Shown here in pieces: positions 9,962-16,117 of a DNA stretch of 64,000 nucleotides. This DNA comes from JB111 sp052093225 (GTDB taxonomy: Bacteria > Actinomycetota > Actinomycetes > Actinomycetales > Actinomycetaceae), in assembly GCA_052093225.1 (NCBI GenBank), contig JBQDDG010000015.1:1-64000 (forward strand), in the 5' to 3' direction. Each line of letters opens with the position of its first letter. The stretch's first letter is position 1. Both the position numbers and the translations under genes were made by a program. A model generated the notes under the pieces. That model worked only from the letters and a program-made list of their open reading frames with translations, did no database searches and had not been told where the DNA came from.

Positions 9962-10996
9962 TCACACCGCTCGACGGCGCCCTCGTCCGGCGGGGGAGTC
10001 GCCGGGTCGCGACACCTGGGCGATGGCCATCTCCGTGCGCTCGTAGCGCTTGCCGGAGCGCCGCGCCCAGTGCGCGCCCGAGGAGCCGAGCCCGAGCGCG
10101 AGCCCGAGGACGAGCAGCGTGCCGTCGGACAGCGCGGTCGAGGACTGCCCGGGGTCCAGGACGACCGGCTCCGGTCCCGTGCCCAGCAGGGAGGTGTGCA
10201 GCAGGGCGACGGCGACGATCAGCCCGCCCGCGAGCTGGCCGCCGATCGAGGCGATGCCCGAGGTCGCGGCGGAAAGGGCGAGGAGCACCGCCCCGAGCAG
10301 GAGGAGCCAGGAGGCCCAGCCGTCGCCGTCGGGGCGCCCGGGCGACGCGAGCGTGACGAACCACGCGCCGACGGCGGCCAGCGGCAGCGCGAGGCCGGTC
10401 GCGAGGATCTGGTCCGAGCGCCGGGCGCGCTCGTGCCCGGTGGTGGCCTCGGCCCGCTCGTCGGAGCGGCCGTTGCGGCGGGAGATCGACGTCCCGGCGG
10501 CGACCCCGGCAAGGACGAGGACCATCGCGGCCGCCGTCCCCTCCTCGGTGAGGAACCGCAGCCCGTCGAGCGTGCGCTCGAATGCGGGGGCCACCTCGAG
10601 CCGCGCGAGGCGGTCGGCCTGCAGCGAGAGGACGAGCCACCCCCCCAGCGCGTACAGCCAGGTGGTGAAGGACGAGAACACGGCCGTGGCCCAGCCGACG
10701 AGCCAGCTGAGGACGGCCGCGGCGAGCGTGAGCGCGAGGAGCGCGGCGAGCGGTCCGAGCGCGCGACCGGTGCCCGACGCCTCGACCACCCGGTTCGACG
10801 CCCAGGGGAGCACCGCGAGCACGGCGATCGTGCCGGGTACGAGCAGGACGGCGAAGAAGACCGCCCACGCGTGCTGGGGGAGCCGGGTGCGGCGGGTGAC
10901 CCGCCGGCCGGGCCGGCGCCGGGGGCGTCGGGGCTCTGGTTCGTCAGCACTGGCGGCGGACTCCGGCGAGGGAGGGATCGCCGACGTGGACGACAT
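9962..10996 (-). CDS. polytopic membrane protein, unknown function
   Basis: A 344-aa protein with a basic N-terminal tail (RRPRRRPGRRVTRRTR) and about seven or eight hydrophobic segments, including AWAVFFAVLLVPGTIAVLAV and LGPLAALLALTLAAAVLSWL. A charged loop near residues 175-195 splits the helices. The ATG at 10996 follows GGAGG. It is encoded divergently from the Tad operon. Whether it takes part in Tad export or is unrelated cannot be said. It shows no transporter signature I recognise. Confidence 0.7.
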   Translation of the reverse strand: MSSTSAIPPSPESAASADEPEPRRPRRRPGRRVTRRTRLPQHAWAVFFAVLLVPGTIAVLAVLPWASNRVVEASGTGRALGPLAALLALTLAAAVLSWLVGWATAVFSSFTTWLYALGGWLVLSLQADRLARLEVAPAFERTLDGLRFLTEEGTAAAMVLVLAGVAAGTSISRRNGRSDERAEATTGHERARRSDQILATGLALPLAAVGAWFVTLASPGRPDGDGWASWLLLLGAVLLALSAATSGIASIGGQLAGGLIVAVALLHTSLLGTGPEPVVLDPGQSSTALSDGTLLVLGLALGLGSSGAHWARRSGKRYERTEMAIAQVSRPGDSPAGRGRRRAV

Positions 10997-11190
10997 CGAG
11001 CAGGGCCTCCAACCGTCGCCCGCGGGTCGGGCGAGACGGCCCCAGGGTAGTCGGGAGGACGGTCGTGAGGAGCGCCTCGTTCCACAAGGCGGGCCCGCCG
11101 CCGGTTGTCCACAGGTCGCCGTCGAGCCACCGTGCCGGTGCGGGAGTCTCGGAGGGAGCGGCGCACCCGGTGCCGCGGGACGGGGGACCC

Positions 11191-12162
11191 ATGGGTGGCA
11201 CGACGACGGCCGCGGTGGCCGTGCGCGGCGGCGAGCAGGGCTCGGTCGGACGGGCAGCGGTCCGGCGGCTCGGCGAGCTCGGCGGCCTGCGCGTGGGGGA
11301 CGACCCGTTGGGCGCGGCGCTCGTGCTTGATGACCTCGGCGGGGGCCACCTCGCTGTTGCGGCCGGTCCCGAGCTCGGCGCGCAGCTCCATGTCCCGCGG
11401 GACGAGGAGCGCCTCCTCGACCTCATGCTCACCGCCGTCCCCGCCCGCGCCCGCCGGATCGGGGTCGTCGGTGCCCACGGCGGCGCGGGAGCGACGATGC
11501 TCGCGATCGCCCTGGCGCTCGTGCCGGTCAAAGCGGGCCTCACGACGACCCTCGTCGACCTTGACCCCGCGGGCGGGGTCGCCGGGCTCGTCGCGGGCCT
11601 CGAGCGCGACCCGGGGACCCGGTGGGCCGACCTCGGCCGGCAGGAGGGCACGCTGCTGCCCGAACGGCTGACGACGTCGCTGCCGGCGTTCGAGCACGTG
11701 CGCCTGCTCGGCGGGGACCTGCGCGGCGGCGCCGACGTCACCGACCCCGTCGTGCCGCGGGCGGTGCGGGCGGTGGCGCAGGCGTCCGAGGTCGTCGTCC
11801 TCGACCTGCCGCGCAGCGTGCTGACCGCCGGGGCGCCGCTCGTCACCGAGCTCGACCATGTCGTCCTCGTCGCGTGCGCCGGTCTCCGTGGCGGCGCGGC
11901 GGCGGCGAGCGCGGCGCGGGCACTGACCGCGGCCGGCCCCGAGGTCTCGCTGGTGGTGCGCCGCCGGCCTGGGGAGGACGTGCTCGCCTCCGACGTGGCC
12001 GAGGCGACCGGCCTGCCCCTCCTCGCCGTCGTGCGGCACCTGCGCACGCTCGACGCCGGTGTCGAGCACGGCCTGGTGCCCGGAGGCCGGCGGGGCGTGC
12101 TGCGCGCCGCAGCGGAGGAGGTCGCCGACGCCGTCGGGATCCTCGCGGGGAGCGAGCGGTGA
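11191..12162 (+). CDS. CpaE/Ssd-like MinD-type protein of the Tad locus
   Basis: First gene of the Tad operon; 323 aa from ATG 11191. The core is a MinD/ParA-like fold: IGVVGAHGGAGATMLAIALA is a deviant Walker A in which the signature Lys is absent, then LVDLDPAGG, and VVVLDLPRS in the Walker B position. It belongs to the actinobacterial 'helicase/secretion neighborhood CpaE-like' group, which includes M. tuberculosis Ssd (Rv3660c), proposed to localise the Tad machine or influence septation. An alternative start is GTG 11065, which has a better SD (GGAGGA five bases upstream) and would add 42 low-complexity residues. The stop overlaps the GTG of tadA by four bases. Confidence 0.85.
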   Translation: MGGTTTAAVAVRGGEQGSVGRAAVRRLGELGGLRVGDDPLGAALVLDDLGGGHLAVAAGPELGAQLHVPRDEERLLDLMLTAVPARARRIGVVGAHGGAGATMLAIALALVPVKAGLTTTLVDLDPAGGVAGLVAGLERDPGTRWADLGRQEGTLLPERLTTSLPAFEHVRLLGGDLRGGADVTDPVVPRAVRAVAQASEVVVLDLPRSVLTAGAPLVTELDHVVLVACAGLRGGAAAASAARALTAAGPEVSLVVRRRPGEDVLASDVAEATGLPLLAVVRHLRTLDAGVEHGLVPGGRRGVLRAAAEEVADAVGILAGSER

Positions 12163-13358
12163 CCGGGCCCGGGGCGGCGTCGGTGCGTTCCGAGGTGGCC
12201 TCCGGCCGGCCGGTCGCGGAGGCCCTCGGCGCGGGGACGAGCGGCGCGCTCGGGGCAGCGACCCTGCTCCGGCTCGAGCACGACCTGCGCGCCGAGCTGC
12301 TCGGCGCGGGCACCCTCCTCGCGCCCCTGCTCGCCGACCCCGACGTCACCGACGTCCTGGTCAACGGCCCGCAGGGCGTGTGGGCGGACCGGGGCGGCGG
12401 CCTCGCCCGGGTGCCCGACCCCCGCCGGATCCTCGGTGACGAGGGTGCCGTGCGGGGGCTCGCGACCCGACTCGCCGCCGCCTGCGGTCGCCGCCTCGAC
12501 GACGCGGCCCCCGTCGTGGACGGCACGCTGCCCGACGGCACCCGCCTGCACGCCGTCCTGCCGCCGCTGGCCGCCGACGGCACGACGATCTCCCTGCGCA
12601 CCTTCCGGGACCGCACCATGTCGCTCGCCGACCTCGTGCGCCTGGGTGCCGTCCCGGACCGGGTCGCGCCCGTGCTGCGTGCGCTCGTCACGTCCCGGGC
12701 CAACGTCGTCCTGTCGGGGGCGACGGGCACGGGCAAGACGACGATGCTCGCCGCCCTGCTCGGCCTCGCCGACCCGAGGGAGCGGATCGTGTGCCTGGAG
12801 GACTCCGTCGAGCTCCGTCCGACGCACCCCCACGTCGTCCACCTGCAGGTCCGCCGGCCCAACGTGCAGATGGCCGGCGAGATCACGCTCGCGGACCTCG
12901 TGCGCGCGGCGATGCGGATGCGGCCGGACCGGATCGTCCTGGGGGAGTGCCGTGGCGCCGAGATCCGTGACGTCCTCGGTGCGCTCAACACGGGCCACGA
13001 GGGCGGATGGGCCACGGTGCACGCCAACACGGCGGCCGACGTGCCGGCGCGCCTCGTCGCCCTGGCGGCCCTCGCCGGGATGGGCGAGGGCACGCTCGCG
13101 GCCCAGGCCGCCTCCGGGATCGACGCCGTGGTCCACCTGCGCCGCACGGCGGGACGGCGCCACCTCGCCGAGATCGGCGTCCTGCTGCGCGAGGGCGACC
13201 GGCTCGAGTGTCTGCAGGCGCTCGCCCTCTCCCCGGAGGGAGAGGTCCGCGCCGGCCCCGGCATCGACCGGCTCGCCGCGCGGATCGGGGACGACGCCGT
13301 CGCCTCCGCTCTCGGCGTCGCCGCCCCCGGCGTCAAGGAGCGGCGGGTGGCGTCGTGA
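12159..13358 (+). CDS. tadA: TadA/CpaF secretion ATPase
   Basis: Hexameric type II/IV secretion-system ATPase of 399 aa that powers Tad pilus assembly or protein export from the cytoplasmic face. Seen are Walker A GATGTGKTT (187-195), an Asp box-like LEDSVELRPTHP, Walker B RIVLGE with Glu263, and the His box GHEGGWATVHANT. The N-terminal half carries the CpaF-type region LADPDVTDVLVNGPQGVW. The GTG start at 12159 overlaps the preceding stop (GTGA), and its own stop overlaps tadB in the same way. It matches the 'helicase/secretion neighborhood ATPase' group (Rv3659c-like). Confidence 0.95.
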   Translation: MTGPGAASVRSEVASGRPVAEALGAGTSGALGAATLLRLEHDLRAELLGAGTLLAPLLADPDVTDVLVNGPQGVWADRGGGLARVPDPRRILGDEGAVRGLATRLAAACGRRLDDAAPVVDGTLPDGTRLHAVLPPLAADGTTISLRTFRDRTMSLADLVRLGAVPDRVAPVLRALVTSRANVVLSGATGTGKTTMLAALLGLADPRERIVCLEDSVELRPTHPHVVHLQVRRPNVQMAGEITLADLVRAAMRMRPDRIVLGECRGAEIRDVLGALNTGHEGGWATVHANTAADVPARLVALAALAGMGEGTLAAQAASGIDAVVHLRRTAGRRHLAEIGVLLREGDRLECLQALALSPEGEVRAGPGIDRLAARIGDDAVASALGVAAPGVKERRVAS

Positions 13359-14098
13359 CCGTCGGGCTCCTCGTCGCGGCGGCGCTGCTGGTCCTCACCA
13401 CCCCGCCGCGGCGCGTCCGCCGGCTCGCGCGCCGCTCGGGCACCGGCCAGGCCGCGCGGCCGTGGTGGCGGCGCCGGCCCCGGGCCCGTGAGCTCGACGC
13501 CGGGCTGCTCGTCTCCGAGGTGGCGATGCGGCTGCGGGCCGGGTCGGAGCCGACCAGGGCCTGGGCCGCCTCGCTGCGCCGCTCCGGCCTGCACGCGGGC
13601 GGCGGCGAGGAGGGTGCGCCGCTCGACCCGACCGGGGTGCCCACCACGCTGCTGGAGCTCGCCCGGCGGCTCGGCGGCGGATCGCCGCTCCCGCGCCGGG
13701 ACAGCGACCCGCCGGGCGTGCGCCTCGGTAACCGCGCGCACCGGGCGTCCACCCGCGGGGCGCTCGCCGGCGTGGTCGTCGCCTGCCGGGTCACGCACGC
13801 CACCGGCGCGCCGCTCGCCGAGATCCTCGACCGGTCCGCGGGCGGCATCGCCGAGTCCGCCCGCGCCGCGGGCGCCCGCACGGTGGCCCTCGCGGGGCCG
13901 CGCGCGACCGGTCGGCTGCTCGGCTGGCTCCCGCTCCTCGGGCTCGTGCTCGGGGCGGCGGTCGGCGCCGACCCCGTCGACGTCCTGCTCGACGGCGGTA
14001 TCGGTTCCGCCTGCCTCGGACTCGGGCTGGTCCTCCTCGGCGCCGGCTGGTGGTGGGTGCTCCGCGAGGAGCGCCGCGCGGAGACGGTCGACGCATGA
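13355..14098 (+). CDS. tadB: TadB-like inner-membrane protein
   Basis: A 247-aa Tad platform protein. It has one N-terminal helix (VGLLVAAALLVL), a cytoplasmic helical region of the type II secretion F domain with VSEVAMRLRAGSEPTRAW and the conserved-looking TGAPLAEIL, and two C-terminal helices (LLGWLPLLGLVLGAAVGAD; GSACLGLGLVLLGAGWWWVL). It would anchor the TadA ATPase and pass pseudopilin-like subunits through the membrane. GTG 13355 overlaps the tadA stop. It is slightly shorter than proteobacterial TadB but usual for actinobacteria. Confidence 0.85.
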   Translation: MTVGLLVAAALLVLTTPPRRVRRLARRSGTGQAARPWWRRRPRARELDAGLLVSEVAMRLRAGSEPTRAWAASLRRSGLHAGGGEEGAPLDPTGVPTTLLELARRLGGGSPLPRRDSDPPGVRLGNRAHRASTRGALAGVVVACRVTHATGAPLAEILDRSAGGIAESARAAGARTVALAGPRATGRLLGWLPLLGLVLGAAVGADPVDVLLDGGIGSACLGLGLVLLGAGWWWVLREERRAETVDA

Positions 14099-14643
14099 CG
14101 CTCCCGCTCGTCGTGCTCGCCCTGATCGCGGCGCTGCCGTGGCTCCTCACGAGATCCCCCGCGGAGCGGGACGGCTCCCGCGACGATGCGCTGCCCGGCC
14201 TGCGGCTCGACCCCGCCGTCCTGCTCGACCTGTGCGCCGCCTCGCTGGCCGCCGGCAGCTCCGTGCCGGGTGCCCTGCGTGCGTTCGGGACCGCGCTGCA
14301 GGAGGTGGGCGACGGCTCGACGGCCCGCTCGCTGACGTCCGCCGGCGAGCTGCTCCTGCTCGGCGGCGGGTGGGACGAGGCGTGGGACGGCGCGACGGAG
14401 GACGCGCTCGTGCTCGCCGACTGCCTGGAACCCGCCTGGAACGACGGCGCAGACCCGGGCCCGCTGCTCCGGATGCGCGCCGAGTCGGTCCGGGCGAGCC
14501 GCGCCCGCGCCGCGGAGGAGGCCGCCGCGCGGCTGGGTGTGCGGCTCGTCCTCCCGCTCGGCCTGTGCTTCCTGCCCGCCTTCGTGCTGCTGGGCATCCT
14601 CCCCGTCGTGCTCGGTGCCGGGCTCGACCTCCTCGGGCGCTGA
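14095..14643 (+). CDS. tadC: TadC-like inner-membrane protein
   Basis: A 182-aa partner of TadB with the type II secretion F-domain layout. It has an N-terminal helix (LPLVVLALIAALPWLL), a cytoplasmic helical domain (LDLCAASLAAGSSVPGALRA) and the C-terminal pattern RLGVRLVLPLGLCFLPAFVL followed by a last helix, a sequence style very typical of TadC C-termini. The ATG overlaps the tadB stop (ATGA). A 208-bp gap follows before the next gene, so downstream expression may use its own promoter or processing. Confidence 0.88.
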   Translation: MTLPLVVLALIAALPWLLTRSPAERDGSRDDALPGLRLDPAVLLDLCAASLAAGSSVPGALRAFGTALQEVGDGSTARSLTSAGELLLLGGGWDEAWDGATEDALVLADCLEPAWNDGADPGPLLRMRAESVRASRARAAEEAAARLGVRLVLPLGLCFLPAFVLLGILPVVLGAGLDLLGR

Positions 14644-14851
14644 GCGCGCCCGCTGCGGAGCTCGACCTCCGCGGCTCCTGAACGTGCCTGCTGCCGCGTG
14701 ACGACGGATCCACAGGTGGCCAGGCAGCAGGTCCGCGCACAGGTCGGACGACGTGCCGAGCGGCGGGACGCCGCGGCTCGGCAGCGTGGTCCCCGCGAGT
14801 CCGGCACACGGCCGGGCGGTCACCGGACAGGGTCCGGGAAAGGAAGTCGAC
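14644..14851 (+). other. intergenic gap inside Tad operon with inverted repeats
   Basis: These 208 bases separate tadC from the small pilin-like gene. A GCGGAG-CTCGAC-CTCCGC hairpin (14655-14672) lies near the tadC stop. A 9-bp inverted repeat, CCTGCTGCC (14687-14695) with GGCAGCAGG (14723-14731), lies further on. AAAGGAAG before 14852 is a good ribosome binding site. The hairpins could set differential expression, as seen upstream of abundant pilin genes elsewhere; that is inference. No ORF of quality is present. Confidence 0.4.
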
Positions 14852-15070
14852 ATGACGACGATCACCGGGGCGGCTCGACGCCTCACGCACGGCGCCCGCG
14901 AGCGGCACGAGCTCGCGGCACAGGATCCCGAGGCGGGGATGGCGACCGCCGAGTACGCCATCGGCACGGTCGCGGCGGCCGGCCTGGCCGCGGCCCTCAT
15001 CGGGATCCTCAACGGGGACTCCGTCATCTCCATGGTCACCGGGCTCATCACGCGGGCGCTCGGGGTCTGA
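14852..15070 (+). CDS. small pilin-like protein (DUF4244-type)
   Basis: A 72-aa protein starting at ATG 14852 after AAAGGAAG. A basic N-terminal leader ends in EAG, followed by MATAEYAIGTVAAAGLAAAL and a short tail. The G-MATAE boundary matches a type IV prepilin cleavage site: Gly at -1 and Glu at +5. It is the best candidate for the major Flp-like pilin or pseudopilin of this Tad system. It corresponds to the Rv3656c-type genes at this place in mycobacteria. The stop overlaps the ATG of the next gene. Confidence 0.85.
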   Translation: MTTITGAARRLTHGARERHELAAQDPEAGMATAEYAIGTVAAAGLAAALIGILNGDSVISMVTGLITRALGV

Positions 15071-15720
15071 TGTCCGCGCCGCACGAACCGGGGGTCGGGC
15101 GCAGCGCCCGGCCCCCGGCCGCGACCGGGGTGGGGCCCGGGAGGACGGCCGGGGGCGCGGGCCGGGGCTCCGTCGGACCGAGTGACGCAGGCGGACCGAT
15201 CGAACCCGTCGGACCGAACGACGCNNNNNNNNNNNNNNNNNNNNNNNNNNNNNNNNNNNNNNNNNNNNNNNNNNNNNNNNNNNNNNNNNNNNNNNNNNNN
15301 NNNNNNNNNNNNNNNNNNNNNNNNCCGAACGACGCCGTCGAGCCTGACGACGCCGGCGTCGGCGGTGCCGAGCGCGGCATGGCGACGGCGGAGCTGGCGA
15401 TCGTGCTGCCCGCCGTCATGCTCGTGCTGCTCCTCGTGCTCTCAGCCATCGCGACCGGTGCCTCGCAGCTGCGTGCGACCGACGCGGCCCGGGCCGGTGC
15501 CCGGGCGGCGGCCGCGGGCGAGAGCCACGCCGTCGTCGTCGAGCACGCCATGCGGCTCGCCCCCGACGGCGCCGACGTCGCCGTCTCGAACGAGGGCGGC
15601 CTGGTCGTCGTCACCGTCGTCGCTCCGTGGCCGGGGGCGCTCGCCGTCACCAGCGGCGAGGTGTCCGCGACCGCGCGTTCGGTCCCCGAGGACGAGCTGG
15701 TGGGGGAGGTGGCTCCGTGA
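15070..15720 (+). CDS. tadE: TadE-like pseudopilin, interrupted by an assembly gap
   Basis: TadE-family minor pseudopilin. The visible start is ATG 15070, overlapping the previous stop. The first about 50 residues are Gly/Pro/Arg-rich and lead into a GPSD/GPND repeat that runs into a 100-N gap (15225-15324). After the gap the reading continues in the same nominal frame through GAERGMATAELAIVLPAVML, a TadE-type prepilin signature with Gly at -1 and Glu at +5, then a periplasmic domain. The gap length is arbitrary, so total length and the frame across it are unknown. An alternative is a start at ATG 15379 next to the MATAE motif. The stop overlaps the next gene by four bases. Confidence 0.75.
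   Translation: MSAPHEPGVGRSARPPAATGVGPGRTAGGAGRGSVGPSDAGGPIEPVGPNDXXXXXXXXXXXXXXXXXXXXXXXXXXXXXXXXXXPNDAVEPDDAGVGGAERGMATAELAIVLPAVMLVLLLVLSAIATGASQLRATDAARAGARAAAAGESHAVVVEHAMRLAPDGADVAVSNEGGLVVVTVVAPWPGALAVTSGEVSATARSVPEDELVGEVAP
15225..15324. other. assembly gap (100 N) in a repeat
   Basis: There are exactly 100 N, the conventional placeholder for a gap of unknown size. The 11-base word CCGAACGACGC ends the left flank (15214-15224) and begins the right flank (15325-15335), so a tandem repeat probably collapsed or could not be spanned here. True sequence is missing from the N-terminal part of the TadE-like gene. Confidence 0.9.
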
Positions 15721-16103
15721 GCGGCACCCGGACGGCGGTCAGCCGTGGCGGCACCGACGGCGAGCGGGGCGGCGCGACCGTCGTCGTCGCCGGAGTCATC
15801 GCCTCGATGCTCCTCGTGCTCGTCGCCGTCCTCGCGCTCGCCCAGGTGCAGGTGGCGCGCCACGAGGCGCAGGGGGCGGCCGATCTCGGGTCGCTGGCCG
15901 CCGCCGGGGCGATCCAGCGCGGCGTGAGCCCTGTCGAGGCCTGCGCGGAGTCCGGACGCGTCGTCCTTGCGAACCGCGCCGTCACGGCCACGTGCGAGGT
16001 GGACGGGGAGGAGGTCGTCGTCACCGCGACGGTCAGCGCCGCGCTCGGGGCGCTCGGCACCGTCGAGACCCGGGCCAGCGCGCGGGCGGGCCCGGCCGGG
16101 TGA
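15717..16103 (+). CDS. TadE-like/TadG-like protein (helicase-secretion neighbourhood)
   Basis: A 128-aa last gene of the Tad operon, starting at GTG 15717 within the previous stop. After RGGTDGERGGATVVVAGV comes one membrane helix and the conserved-looking AQVQVARHEAQGAADLGSLA motif of Flp-pilus accessory proteins (Rv3654c type). The Glu at +5 after the Gly-Gly boundary is replaced by Val, so cleavage by the prepilin peptidase is less certain than for the two upstream proteins. A Cys pair (EACAESGR, VTATCEVDG) could form a disulfide outside the membrane. It converges on the helicase gene only 14 bases away. Confidence 0.82.
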   Translation: MSGTRTAVSRGGTDGERGGATVVVAGVIASMLLVLVAVLALAQVQVARHEAQGAADLGSLAAAGAIQRGVSPVEACAESGRVVLANRAVTATCEVDGEEVVVTATVSAALGALGTVETRASARAGPAG

Positions 16104-16117
16104 GCGCCGGCGCCCGG

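Noticed and set aside
15225..15324. TadE frameshift or pseudogene
   Set aside because: The gap is a 100-N placeholder, so its length says nothing about frame. Both flanks read well in frame and the prepilin motif is intact.
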